From Endothia cerciana (lineage: Eukaryota; Ascomycota; Sordariomycetes; Diaporthales; Cryphonectriaceae): DNA of 64,000 bases. Positions 22,380 through 35,173 of this stretch are shown here, one piece after another. A program made the translations under genes and the position numbers. The stretch spans positions 186,001 to 250,000 of the forward strand of contig JALRMH010000002.1 of NCBI GenBank assembly GCA_026119935.1. The letters run 5' to 3'. Under the pieces are notes generated by a model. It made no database searches, was not told the DNA's origin, and saw only the letters and a program-made list of their open reading frames with translations. Positions within the stretch are counted from its first letter, which is position 1. Each line of letters begins with the position of its first letter.

Positions 22380-23031
22380 GGAAACTTTTTGATGACAGTA
22401 GTTGATCTGAGCCGAAGGACAGGGCATGATGATATGAGTGTGTATGGCTGATGATTGAAATATGAAATTATGCCCGATGAGAGAAGATAAGGGGGCCTAG
22501 ACGCATGCTAGCTAGGAAGTGTGTCGGAGGCAAATGACCCAGACAACAGCAGGCAGAAGGCAAAGGTTCTTTATTGGGTGACATGGACTCATGTTGATGA
22601 TGTGTGGCTTGCCTGCCTCAAGTGAAGACCACCCTATCACTGTTTAGCAGGATGTTTATTGACTGCTGTGGCTCGATTGACCTCGTGTGCTGGCTCTAAA
22701 AACTTTGAGGACTATTGGAATGTTGTACGTATGGCCCTCCGCCGAAGGAGAAAAAGTCCCACTCTATGAAGTATATATATGTGTATACTGGATGGGCGAT
22801 GCCTAGCCACTCCGCAATTCCTACTGCACACCTGTTTCGGTATGAACACGTCAAGCTGTATGTGGAACATTGCCATAAAATCACGATACTGGGTTGATGA
22901 TTAATAACATTTGTATTGCTGGGCTGGTCTTAGACCCACCCAATAATTAGTATATTCAACCAAAGTGCCGGGTCGCAGACGAACAGGATTTGCCAGCGCG
23001 ATCTCAAAAAACGGGCAAAAGGAATACACCC
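22380..23031. other. Convergent 3' spacer between annexin and FAD oxidase
   Basis: About 650 bp between two convergent stops. AT-richer than the genes; no coding signal. Expected to contain both polyadenylation regions. Confidence 0.5.
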
Positions 23032-25124
23032 TCAGACTCGGCACAGCTTGCCGCCAACCTCATACCACCTCTCATTTCCCACACAGGGATGACACCACAG
23101 CACGTCGTCCGGGTCGATTTCATGCTTAATGTCCACCAGCCTTCCATAGTGACTGCCCCAGAAGCCATGCTGCCAGTCCTGCTCGTAGGGGTATGCCTCG
23201 TTGACGTAAGCACCAGAATCAGGCTCGAATTCGCGAATGGCCTGTAGGGCATAGTCCGTCCCGGCGAATGCCACCTGCCTGCTCGTCTCGTTGAACGGCT
23301 CGTACCCGAACCCAGTAGCTATTGTTTCGTGGAGTAATCAGCCTTCCAGCTATTTCGCGCTCTAGCATAACCCTATTCGACGGGTACTGGATACTGACTT
23401 GCGTGGATATAGGCTTTTCTCCAGGCCGGCAGCACGGCATCACTTCCTCCTTGTGGAACTGCCGTGATGACTCCCTGACCACCTACGAGGTAGGCCGTGG
23501 AGAAGCCGCTGCTGGAGAATTTTGTGAGTGTACTGCTTAATACACTCTGATCCGCACCCTCGAGGGTCTCCTTGGTCAACAGCCTGCTTGCCACGAGGAT
23601 GTCGCTACCGGCGGCGGTCTGGTCATAGTTTTCCTGGAACCAATCCCAGTAGCTCGCGTAAGGTGTCGTGACCAGGTACGCGCCGAACACCCCGGGCCAC
23701 GTTGCGTTGATGTGTGCCATCAGGGGGTCAAAGAGACCAAGGATGTCCTGCGGGTCTTGCGTGTCAAGGAGGTCGACCACGCCATACATACCTCCGACCG
23801 TGGTGTTCTGGGGCCCGAAGCCGAGGGCGTTGACGGATTCCGGAACCAGGAACGTGTACCCGGTCAGGCCCTGGTCCATGAGCGAGGGAAAGGTGCTGAC
23901 CAGGTAGGCGTTCAGGTCCATAACGGTGGACGAGTTGGGAGCTGGGTCCGGGGTGACGATGGCAAAGCTGAGTCGGATAAGTTCCGGGCTCGGGTGAGTC
24001 TTCATAGTTACCGATGTCATGACACCAAATGTCGAGCCGCCTCCCTACATGACAAGTGAGCAAGGCGGAATAAGAAGAAGAAGAAGAAGAAGAAGAAACC
24101 GGTATGAGGGAACTTCAACCTACACCTCTCATCGCCCAGAAGAGGTCCTGGTTCTGGCACTCATTCGCTGTTACGATGTCGCCTTGAGGAGTCACGATAT
24201 CCAGCTCGAGGACCTGGTCGGCCCCTAGACCATACCGCGAGCTCAAGATCGAGTGTCCTCCCCCGGTCAGGTATCCTCCTACGCTGACTGACGCGCTGGA
24301 ACCGCCAACGACTGTGAGGTTAAAGGGCGCGAGAGCCTCGTTGATGTCCCACATCTGCTGCCCGGCCAGGACGGTCACCGCACCGCCCCCTATCGAGGCA
24401 TTGCAAGACGCCAGGTTGAACGTCTCGTGGATAGTTATGTTCTTCAAGTGATGTGTCCAGATGGACAGCGAGTTGGGTGCATTGGAGCGCCCAACGTAGT
24501 CATGTCCACTGGATTTGACGACGAGCCGGATGTCGTTGTCCTTTGCTGTCCAAGAAGTATTAGCAAGTTAGATTATACCAACCTCGAGAACCCGAAAGCC
24601 CATGGTCCCAACTCACCAAAAAGTACAGCAGCCTGCACATCCTCCGGAGACGTCGCATTCACGACATAGACGGGATATCCCGCACCTGTTCGGCCCTCTG
24701 TCAGCCGGACGACCGCAAACTCAGATAGACTGTCTCGGGGCGGCTGACCGCTGCACGGATAGGATGCATCAGGAAGACATGTGTCGTTATTCCAGTTGTC
24801 CCAGTCTGTGGACACAGGACTGCTGCTGTGCCAGTCGTACGTGAGCCACCCGGACTGCACGGAGGGGCATGGGTCGGCGTCGTAAGTCGGCTGCCCGGGA
24901 TGGCAGACGGCTCCTGGAGGAGGCGGTTGCAGCAGTCTTCCGCCGATGGACTCGTTGAACTTGTTCCAGGTGGAGATGGAGGGCCAGCCCGGTGAGCCCG
25001 GGGTGTTCTTGCATTGAGCGGTGGAATTCCTGGTGTGCACGGTAGCCGAGAGCACTCCCGAGGAGAAGACAAGAAGATGGATGAGAAGGGTGGACGCTGA
25101 AAGGTTTCTTCTACTGCGGAACAT
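23032..25124 (-). CDS. Secreted FAD-linked oxidase, PCMH/BBE type (MreA-like)
   Basis: Four exons (25124-24617, 24545-24124, 24044-23399, 23318-23032) give 620 aa; introns are 71, 79 and 80 nt. Residues about 8-27 form a hydrophobic signal segment and several N-glycosylation sequons follow. The PCMH FAD domain shows SSGHDYVGRS (H184 is the expected histidyl-FAD residue), VGGYLTGGGHSILSSRYG, DQVLELDIVTPQG, and AMRGGGGSTFGVMTS rebuilt across intron 2. The C-terminal BBE segment ends DPDDVLWCHPCVGNERW. The second, cysteinyl FAD link of bicovalent enzymes is not seen. The N-terminal Cys/Pro-rich part resembles isoamyl alcohol oxidases (MreA group), which oxidise alcohols with O2; the actual substrate cannot be told. 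No biosynthetic cluster surrounds it. Intron 2 contains a (TTC)n tract. Confidence 0.88.
24072..24098. repeat. (AAG/CTT)n microsatellite in intron 2 of the FAD oxidase
   Basis: Nine AAG units. On the coding (minus) strand this is a pyrimidine tract about 30 nt upstream of the acceptor, so changes in length could influence splicing. Confidence 0.9.
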
Positions 25125-26912
25125 GGCGAATGGGATGCGTAAATAGATCGTGGTGGTCAAGCAGTCTGTCTTCAGGCTTTGAGGGGCTGCATGGAGGTAT
25201 TTATTCTCCAGCTGATGGTTGACATGTTGTCGAGGATACGTATCGAGCGGTATGGGCTCCTCCACCGCCTCATCGAATCGAAAACCAGTTTCTCGACACC
25301 AGCGCAATTATTGCTGGCAACCAGCGACTGCGAGACAATTCCATCACCTTTGACACTTCCCGATCAGGATGCATACTGCGAGATCTCGCGTGAACAATGG
25401 GACCGGCAAATCCTCCTGACTAGACCTGTTTTGGGGTTTATACCACGAGCTGACTTGGATCCAACGTAAGGTCATCGGCGAAGAGCCACAGAGACTCGTC
25501 ACCGCAGGATCGTATTTGATGTCAGTCCCAACATTCGCTCGGCACTCAAAGTCCACGTGGATCTAAAGAAGGAGACGCAAGGCGTCGGGCGACGCTATTT
25601 TTCATACCGTCTGCCTCGAACCGCACTTGGTTGAGGCAACTTGACGTCGAGGGCTGAGATGTAAGACGGTTCGATCCGTCACCGGTTGTGAGCGCACCCG
25701 ACCGCTCTTCAAGTACGGCCACGGTGTGCCAGCTCTGAGTGTGCTCGTTTAGCCAGGCATGTCTGCCCGTTGTCTGGAGATGTGACGAGTATCCGCGCCG
25801 AGTTTCAACCTGTCGTTGCTCCTTGTGCATCCCTGGAGAGTGGCGGGTGAGAAGAAGGGTCAGAGAGGAGGGGATGTTCTGCCCGTCGGACCTTTAAGGA
25901 CAGTTTTATACCTGCAAACTTCGCCAGGTGAGCGTACGTACCCGGTCAAAATTTTCCTGACCGTGGATCTCGTTGACCGATGAGAACTCACGAGGTCAAC
26001 CGGGCATTGTCGGTCCTCACAGATTACTCTGCTGTGCTTAAGGCGGCCGACTCCAGGGTGCATGATGCCGGGGGAAACGCTCCTGAACTCTAACACGGGG
26101 CTCAACCACCAATCAGGCTGTCTGTCTCAAGCTCGCAGCTTTGGACATTCTGTTCAGCCCATTCTTTCTATGCTCACAGGGACTATTTCCCCTCACAGAA
26201 CCGGCAGAATTTGAATTCGAGATGTTATGATCTCCCGCGAGTCATATCAAGACTATTGAATTTGACGACCATCTCGACTGTTACTAGTATAAGGCGACAG
26301 GATCTAAGCCACGAAACCCGCAACCTTGATCCACTTATAGAGTTAGGTATCTTATTCTCTCTAATGCCCTTAATCTTAAATCACTAATTAAACTACTTTA
26401 GCTAGGTAGTGATCTGGACAGGGAAATAAAGTAAGGCCCGCCCTATTCAAATACCTTTCGCGGAGTCCGGCCGGGCTTCCTGTTCTGTGACTGACGAAGA
26501 GTTGGCACGAGGAGCTGCTCTCTGTCAAGAGATAACGTAGCGCCTATGGAGGCCGTCCGGAGGGAGCAGAGCCGCAGATTCAGCCCTTTGCGTCGTGCAC
26601 ACGAGTAAGTCGATCACGGGCCTTCACATCGAAAAAGCTCAAAGAAAGCGACCGCACATGGCAGCGAATTTCTCTTGAGGGATGCTACACCGCCATGATC
26701 GCATCCGAAACGAGTCAGCCAAGGCAGTGCCGCCGGCACTTCCAGGGAACCAAAAAAAAAAAAAATAAAAATAAAAAAAAAGGGGGAAAAGAACAACAAA
26801 AGATCATAACAGGCTCGAGCAGTGCCTTTAGGAGGTTGACGTAATTCAACGGGGAGGCCGCAAAAGGAATTCCAGCTCACTAACAAGAGATGGGGGATTT
26901 TTGGGAGGTGGT

Positions 26913-26947
<35 letters not shown>

Positions 26948-29900
26948 GGGTAGATAGGACATATGAGTCTTGTCATTCATTACAGCCCGGGCTTATGAAC
27001 CTCGAGGAACTCCCTGGCACTCTCGCACCTGGACTCCTAAGGCGTCTGCCTCACAACCCTCTGGCTCAGGCCGAGCAGTCCGTGAGAGGCACGACCCGGG
27101 CGCAGAGCTCGAAAAATAAAACTACTCACCCATCAACCCGCGGGTCTGAGCCGGTGGGGCACCGAGCATCGGGAGCGGCCTGCAGCGGGGGTGAACAGGG
27201 CGCCTACGTAGATCATAGTGGTGCAATCGAGTTCAAGGCAGATACAACACGGGTTCTTGCCCAGGGACAACGGTGCGGGCTCTGGCAGAGATCAGGGGGG
27301 GGGGGGCAAAAGACCCAGCGAGGGCCATATCTAACATCGTCGTCATCTCCCCACCACGACGTCATGCAGATAAATGTGACAAAGCTGGCGATACTCGGCC
27401 TATTCATGTGACTCGAGTCGATGTTATGCCTTTTAGAACGCTGGGCGTGCGCCCTCGTTCCGTGTTGGACATAGGATCCTAGGAGAGATATTCGGTTACA
27501 CCCCTACCCCAGCAAAGAAGCGAGACTGACTGCCTTTCGGCCCCTTGCTCTGAAAACGAGTTTTTTTTTTTAGGGGGGGGGGGGGTTTTTAGGAGGGGGT
27601 TTTTTTTTAAAATTTTTTTTGGTTGTAGGGGAAGGAGGAATTGGTGTCTACCTTTGTTGGTTCCAGGTTTCCTTTTTTCTCTTTACCTGTTGGGTTGGCG
27701 GGCGGGGAGGGGTGCCCTGGGCCTGATCTTCTTGCACCTACAAAACGGGCCAGCTCGAATAAACCACTCAGGTGTCGCCTATTAGTCCGACTCGTCCCAG
27801 CATCAATCCACGGCAGTCCAGACCGAGCTCACGCCGATCGCCCTTCCGTCACAAGACGCAGGGCTGGGAGGAACAGTACATCCTCCGCCCCGGGTCCCGC
27901 AGCCAGTCTCGTCCTGAATACGAGAGACGGACAGCACGGAGATTGGGAGCACCCTGCGCTACCAGAGAAACGACAGGCATTACCCGTGGGAGCAGGTCCT
28001 TGAAACACAAGTCGCATGTGGGCAACCGCCGGCGAGGCATGGCGGTGTCTGATATGGCGCGCGAAATGGCCGCTGTGGTTTCCCGTCCCGGTATTGCTGT
28101 AATATTTGAAGATTATACAGTGTATGTGTATTGTGTATGTGGGAGGGGAACACTCACGAACCCCACATTTCGGCGTACGTTGGGCGCCAACGGCTGGCGT
28201 GGGGAGACCACCCACCCCGTCGCGACGCAACGGTCTGGACGTTTGTCCGTTGCATGAGGGCCAGCCGTGCGGAGGTCTTCCGAGCGGCAGCAGCAAGCCT
28301 GACGTCCCGAGATGTATGTGATACGAGGAGGCAGGCCCTAGACCAGGGGACGCCGACACTGGAAGCCCCGAGATGCCATGGTATCGAGATTGGGCTCCGA
28401 GGGGCACGCGATGCTGCGGAGAAGGGACTCCGGGGCCGGTTGCCTTTCGAGCTCAGTTGCAGCTCGGCATAATCCCCCGCGTGGACAACTATTGGCGGTT
28501 TACGGGCCAACGCAAGCCTGGGATCTGCCAGCCACGCAGGACGGTGAGAGACGGGCGGCGACCTGGCACGAATCAGCGTCCACGGCGAAGACTGTGGTCT
28601 GCCTGTCAAAATCCCCATGCTTGGCAGTCCGAACGAGACCGGCCGTCGATCGGGCCATTGGGGCATTGGCATAAGCAAATTTGCACCTCTCTTGGCAACG
28701 GGACCGTGGGGAGGGCGCGAGGTTGTCGGGTGTTACAGGCTGTCAAGATGTGAAAAGGGCGTGCGTGCATGCATGCGTAGGACGACGGCAGGTCGTATTC
28801 CATCCCGCGCCATCTCCAGGTGTGGCACAATCACGTGGCGGCACGCCTTCGCGACACCCAGAGGGAGAGACGGACAGCCGAAGTCGACAGAAATAGAAAA
28901 ACGATAGCTCGTGTCAGGCGGCCCCAACATGCTGTCAAAGCCATGGCGGGACTGGACCGGACTGGACTGGACCGGGGGACTAGAGGTGCAGCGACCGCGG
29001 CTGCGACTACAGTAGTGCCGGATATGAGGGTGAGGAGGGCGCGTGCGGACCGTTTGCCTTATTCCCTCCCCCCTTTTGGCTCCTCTCGGCCGACCAGGAG
29101 GGCCCAGACGCGGCGAGGCGCTCTCTAGTCTAGGCGCTGATCGCCACGTAGTGCGCGGCGTTGCCAGTCACGCAAGTGTCGGGGAGATGGGGCGGTGTCT
29201 TGTGGGCCAACAGATCAAAGGCTTTCGTCTCATCCGACCTGTCGGGTTGACCGCCTGCCAGAAAAACCAACGACGTGAACGGCCTGGAACGCGGGAGCTT
29301 GTTATCTAGCGGATCCCTCTACCCGCGAGAAGAACCAGGAAGAAAGAAAGAAAGAAAGAAAGAAGAACAAGGAGCGCGGTCTCCGGGACGCAGGAGGAGA
29401 GCACAACTGTGCTCGTGATCTCTGGAGCGGCACACGCCTCACCAGGAATGCAACTCCAGTCAGTATGGTGCGCGCAGTTATGTCCGGCTCCCGAGGGGCT
29501 TCTCGAAGGCCGGTTCGGTCAGCAGGCCGGTGTCGCTTAGCTGGCGCAGCCCCGCATGCTGCAGCTGATGTCTTAGGATGATGATGGTGACGATGATGCG
29601 AGACGGATTCGAGATCGCCCTGCCTACCTGGATGGATGGGCTGCCACCGCATCTGCCTCGCTGGGCCGCCGGCCACAGTCAGCATGGGTCGCCATACGCA
29701 CCCCCTTTCTGAACTTGCGGAGGTGTCAGTGGTTGCCCTTGCATAGTGGGCGTCGCCCCTCCCCACCCCCCCCACCCCCCGACCTGATTGCCACTCTCGT
29801 CCCGGTCGGCATCTCAGCTGTCTCGTCAGGGCATGTTCCTGTCATGCGAGGACCGACAGGATGAAGGAGGATAGACGAGGACGAGGCCTCAGGATGGAGA

Positions 29901-31642
29901 AAGAACAAGATTGGAGGGGGTGGGTGCTTGGGCATGATCACTGGCCCATATTTACGTAGGTGGTAACGCGATAGACAGTGCAGGCCATGGACTTCATGCG
30001 GGAATATGCACTGACAGAAGTACTCAATGCCCGGGCTGGATACCCACGCCCGCGGCAGCCAGAGTTCGTACCCGCTGCGGGCCGTACAGTCTGCCAAACA
30101 GTACCGCCAAATCTCCTCAGATCTTACCTACAGTATAATGCCCCGTAACCCATGGCGTGGTCTGTGCCACCGGCGGGTGGGGGCGTCGAGCGTCCAGAGC
30201 CCGGGCCTTGGCCTGAGCTTTCAGTGGTGCCCAACCCGCCAGGCCAGCCCAGGGACCGCAGCAGTGCCCAGCCGGCGGCCAGTGCCAACCCTCTCCCCCC
30301 CTTAGGTGCTGCCTGCTTCCTGCCAGCACAACCCAGTTACAACACAGCAGCGGCAGCAGCAGCGGCAGCGGCAGCGGCAGCGGCAGGGCAGCGGCAGTAG
30401 CACGCCCTCTGAACAGCCAAGCACGGGCACGGCACAGGAGGGGGCCCGCTACCTACTCCGCACCAGGTGAAATCCTGCAGCCCACACCTGCCCACCCCCT
30501 CTCTCCTGTCTGGTCTGTGCCTGGGCCCTGCCTTTCGGTTGACGCTTAGGCAGCGCTGTCTGTTGGCCCTTTTACCACCTGCCAACTGGCCCCCCATCCC
30601 ACCCCGTCGCGGCCGTTCCTTTCCCTCCCTCCCTTCCTCCCTTCTCTCCTTCCACCACAAACCACACGAGCAAATCGCCATCCCCCCTCAACTCTCGACC
30701 TCGTTCCTGACTGAAGGGCGAGGACTCGTCGGGGCAAGAAAGACCGTTGATCTTCGATCGTCTGTGTTTTTTCCTTTCTTCCCTTCTTCGTTTTCCCTCC
30801 CAGCAACCTTTGGTTTCTGCACCTGAGGGATTTTGCAACGAGTTTTCCTCTTGACCGCCACCGACCACGTTTGTCGACTCACCTTTTTCCCGCCTTTCGT
30901 CCTTTGCCGCCATCGGTCGACCACCGCCCGCCGCGAGAGCATCAACCGCCAGCACTCACGACGCGTTCTGCCCTTCCTGGAAGCAGTACATCCAAGACGT
31001 GAGTTTGCACCCACAGCAGACCCTCCGAGCCTCAGCATCAGCCCTCTCCAACATCCCCTCTTTCGGACCACCGCCAGGGATCGTCAGGCCATTTCGGTCA
31101 GGCTTTGTCTGATCCAGAGAGGGTCCCCCCCAACGTCCTTTTGCTGTTTTGCCGCCTTGTCTGGCCTCAGAAGTCCGGTCAGGCCGGTTGTCGGTCGCTC
31201 TGACTTTTAGATTCCAAATCACAACCTCGTGTGCCGTCATTACTGCCCTCTTGCAACTGCACTGCACTGCATCTTTGTTTACCTCTCAGACCCCCTCTCC
31301 CCTGACCTGATCTCATAAAAGGCCCTGCGGCTGCAATCAGCCTTGGGCCGGCTGACCTCGTTCACCCTTTTCTCACTTCCTTTGATGTAACACTCCACCT
31401 ACCGACCTCAGTTTGCCCTTTCCTCTCCTCCTTTGGTCGCAATTTGCATCACACCGCCCCCTCATCTCCGCCCTCCCGGTTACCTGGGTGTTATCTTTAA
31501 AAGCATCCTTTTTTTTTTGTTTTTTTGACCTTGAGCCATCTGACGAACAGTCTTTCAGCCGCCTACCGGATCCCAAGCGAACCGGCAACAAAACTACCCA
31601 TTCCTTCTTCGTAGGACGGACCCCCATCCAACACCTGTCAAG
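25125..31642. other. 6.5-kb spacer between divergent FAD oxidase and CK1 genes
   Basis: No gene supported. It contains (TA)14 at 26917-26944; a block of long T, G and A runs at 27550-27640; an (AAAG)n at about 29340-29365; and a GGC/AGC repeat at about 30345-30400. An A/T-rich, possibly RIP-affected stretch lies at 26220-26420. From about 30470 to the CK1 start the plus strand is strongly pyrimidine-rich, which fits a long promoter/5' leader for a highly expressed gene. Large frames at 27829-28407 and 29302-29775 (minus) are Pro/Arg/His-rich shadows. Confidence 0.45.
26917..26944. repeat. (TA)14 microsatellite
   Basis: Uninterrupted alternating TA of 28 nt in the intergenic region. Confidence 0.93.
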
Positions 31643-33150
31643 ATGACTACCATGGTACGTCTTTGAATCATCCTGCTGACCCCCCCTCCCCCCCCATCTG
31701 ATGCCCCGTCCAACGACATGGTCGTGGACTCGACATGTCGCTGCTGCCGATGGGCGGCATCGGAAGGGCGTGGCACTGCGTGGCACCAAGGCCCGACGGA
31801 CCGGCATCCAACAACGCACCTGTCAGTCACCCTTGCTGATCCATCTCCCCTTGCAGGACCTGCGAGTCGGTAACAAATACCGCATCGGCCGAAAGATCGG
31901 CTCCGGCTCCTTCGGTGACATCTACCTGGGTACCAATATCATCTCGGGCGAGGAGATCGCCATCAAGCTCGAGAGCGTCAAGGCCAAGCACCCCCAGCTC
32001 GAGTATGAGGCGCGCGTCTACAAGTCCCTTGCCGGTGGTGTAGGCATCCCCTTCGTCCGCTGGTTCGGGACCGAGTGTGACTACAACGCCATGGTTCTGG
32101 ACCTCCTCGGGCCCAGCCTGGAGGACCTCTTCAACTTCTGCAACCGCAAGTTCTCGCTCAAGACGGTCCTCCTCCTGGCCGACCAGCTCATCTCCCGCAT
32201 CGAGTACATCCACGCCAAGTCCTTCATCCACCGTGACATCAAGCCCGACAACTTCCTGATGGGCATCGGCAAGCGTGGTAACCAGGTCAACGTCATCGAC
32301 TTTGGCCTCGCCAAGAAGTACCGCGACCCCAAGACCCACTTCCACATCCCCTACAGAGAGAACAAGAACCTCACGGGCACCGCTCGTTATGCCTCGATCA
32401 ACACTCATCTTGGTGTTGGTATGTTGAACCCTCCGCCGGCCCCCCTACCCCCCTCCCCCAACCCCAACCTCTTCGGCAGACCTGTGATCATATACTGACC
32501 CCGATGTAGAGCAATCTCGCCGTGACGACATGGAGTCCCTCGGATATGTCATGCTCTACTTCTGCCGTGGCTCTCTGCCCTGGCAGGGCCTGAAGGCTGC
32601 GACCAAGAAGCAGAAGTACGACCGCATCATGGAGAAGAAGATGACCACCCCTACCGAGGTCCTCTGCCGTGGCTTCCCCAACGAGTTCGCCATCTACCTC
32701 AACTACACCCGGTCCCTGCGTTTCGACGACAAGCCCGACTACAGCTACCTCCGCAAGATCTTCCGTGACCTGTTCGTCCGCGAGGGCTTCCAGTACGACT
32801 ATGTCTTCGACTGGACCGTCTACAAGTACCAGAAGAACGCCAGCCAGATCAAGGCCCAGGAGGAGCAGAAGGATGCTGCCGGTACCGCTGCCGCCACCAA
32901 GCAGACGTCTGCCCAGCCCGCCGCGCGGCGCAACCCTCCCAGGATGGGTAACGAGTCTGACCAGCCGATGTGAGTTTCAAAAGCAACGCAAGCCCGGCCC
33001 AAATTGTAAGGATCCTCCTTCGAGTTTGGTGCGCCCCATAACCGCTGGCCGGAGGGATAATGCTGACCAGAGTGCTGACCGGTAGTACGCGATGATAGGA
33101 TCTCGGGTGGCAGGCAGCTGCGCTCCGGAACACAACATCGAGGCGTCTGA
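31643..33150 (+). CDS. HRR25: Casein kinase I, Hrr25/CK1-delta class
   Basis: Four exons (31643-31654, 31857-32418, 32510-32969, 33099-33150) encode 361 aa. The first encodes only MTTM before a 202-nt intron. Kinase signs are the loop GSGSFGDIY (19-27), the lysine of AIKLE (K41), HRDIKPDN (catalytic D131), DFG (D152), and the CK1-specific [10 protein letters not shown] and TKKQKY (nuclear-signal-like). It phosphorylates acidic or primed Ser/Thr sites; relatives act in DNA repair, meiosis, vesicle traffic and circadian timing. The last intron (32970-33098, donor GTGAGT, acceptor ATAG) joins ESDQPM to [12 protein letters not shown], resembling CK1 tails. If it is retained, TGA at 32971-32973 ends the protein after QPM (344 aa). 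The identity is firm; the 3' end may be alternative. Confidence 0.94.
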
Positions 33151-35173
33151 ATGGATCATGGCCTCCGAAACACAGATTGTTATATGTGGAGAGATTGTTT
33201 ATCCCTGAGCGACACTAGTAGACAGCAGGCCAAGGTGGCCGCAGCCTGTCTGCTGGCGTTTCCGCTCACATGGTTATATGTCGCCGCTCAGGGATCCTTG
33301 CTCTACAGTCGTACCCACTCCACCAGCACCGTATCGTTCTTCGACGTCTCCTTTTATTTCGGTTAGTACTCTCATGGCTTAGGCGGTTCAGTCAAAGGGG
33401 CCGACCACCGGGTCGCTTCGGCATTGGGCCGTGGTGTTCCCGCCGAGGTCCTCAATACTGGCACTGGCTGAACGGCAAGCCCGGTACTTCAATCGCTGGA
33501 GTATCGACCATATGAGGGATATAAAGCACGTCTATGGGGAAAGCATCAGCACTAGCTTCTCCCAGGAAACTACCGAATCGAGCACACGAGGTCGTCACCA
33601 CCAGGATCGAGGCTGGCTTCACGCCATGCCACACCTACGGACACGATCAGCTCCGTCGTCGCGACAGCACGGCTACCACTTTGGGTTAGCCAACCCGCCG
33701 AATCATTTCCTTACTCGCGTGGTTTTCTTACCTCTCTCTTTACGTTTTCGAGACTGTATGCGCGCTTCTGGGGAGGTAATTTTAGGGGACGAGATCGTGC
33801 GACCTTCTCGAATGGATTCTTCGGATGCCACCCTCCAACATGGGACAACTCGGCGGCCCACCACACAAGAGGAGAGAGCTGCGTCCCTTCAACCTGGACC
33901 CAGCTCCGGACTCCTGACGGGTCTACTTTTGGCACGTGAGCATGGAATAGAGTAGGGATTTCTGTGGCGGACGATCGCGGACGCTCGCGGGCGGGGGGAG
34001 GATCACTGTCTTCAATGAGTCATCAAACCAAAGTTGCTGCATTCCGATTAATTCTACCTTTCTCTACGTTGACGCCGGTCTCCATCGTGACGGCTGATTT
34101 TCCCGCCCCCAGCACCGGAGTGCGGCCTCCCCCGCCTCTGTCCCTGACAGTCTGTCGTGGGGCCTAGGTCATGATGGGTAGTGGTCGGCCGAGACATCAC
34201 AGATACACGATCCTTCAACGTTACCATAGTCCCTTGTACACGCGAAATTGAGACGTTGTTTTTTCTTCTTCTCCCATCATAGAGATTGTGCCACCTTGGT
34301 CATGTTGTGAGGTTCCGAGTATCTTTCAGGCGCCCATCTACTTTGGTAAATCACCAAGTGAGAGGCGTGATCCAGCCGTGATGAGATGAGGCAGTGCCCA
34401 GGTGAGCAAGCGGACCTGACCCCACGCCCGAGCAGAAGGCGGCGTCGAAGCGAAAAGGAACGGTGCAAGAGACGTTGAGAGCGTTCGAGAGGCAGGCGGC
34501 GCTCACCTAGTCGTCGTGGTGGCTTACATGGCGGCTGACATGTCTCAACGGAGGCGGCCACCGGGTCCCCGAGGCCTTTCTGTCGGGGCAACCTGGTTAG
34601 GCACATATCGTCCCGTGCCCTGTTGGCACGCATGTCTTAGAGATTCGCAAATTGTGTTGGATATCAATCACACTTGCACAACTGCCCGAACTAGACACTC
34701 GAGTGGCGGCTGGGTGGCTCCTTACTAGCGCGTCTCTATTGTTGAGGTGCAAAGGATGGTCTTAAAACCTAGGCTGCCAGGCAGGGGCATCTCGTGATGT
34801 CTCTACTCGGTCTCTGCATCTCCCCCTCCTTCTCTCACTCACCTCACTCTCACACTGTCTCTCTTTCTCTCTCCCTCCCTCACACACACACACACACACA
34901 TACACACATACACACACATACACACACATACACACACTTCCTCTCTCGTCTTGAACCCATTTCCGCATCTATCTCGTCTGGCTTTTCGAGGCTGCATTTT
35001 TTTTTTTTTTTTTCAAAAGGTCTCGTCATACTACTCGGCGTTGAGTCTGCTGTGCCATTGGGTACGCAGGGGGACTGGGACTGACTAACCTAGCCAAGGC
35101 CAAGATCGGAACCCTGATCCAGCCGAAGTCTAAATCCAATTCGTTCCCCACCCACCAAAAGGTCACAAACGCC
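33151..35173. other. Spacer between CK1 and the 5-phosphatase, with (CA)n
   Basis: No gene supported. A 174-codon plus frame (33431-33955) starts soon after the CK1 stop and has no domain or splice context, so it is taken as 3'-flank noise. A pyrimidine tract leads into an interrupted (CA)n at 34880-34937, and a 17-18-nt T run lies near 34998-35015. Confidence 0.4.
34880..34937. repeat. (CA)n microsatellite with TA interruptions
   Basis: Alternating CA of 58 nt broken by three or more TA units at regular intervals, preceded by a CT-rich tract; upstream of the 5-phosphatase gene. Confidence 0.9.

Noticed and set aside
27030..27110. tRNA-like string (AAGGCGTCTGCCTCACAA) reminiscent of a tRNA-Val anticodon arm
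   Set aside because: No matching T-arm (GGTTCGA) and no acceptor pairing found.
27829..28407. 192-codon minus frame in the large spacer
   Set aside because: Pro/Gly/Arg/His-rich, no domain, no splice context, overlaps several equal-sized frames on the other strand.
33431..33955. 174-codon plus frame downstream of CK1
   Set aside because: Starts within the CK1 3' flank, with no recognised family and no supporting signals.
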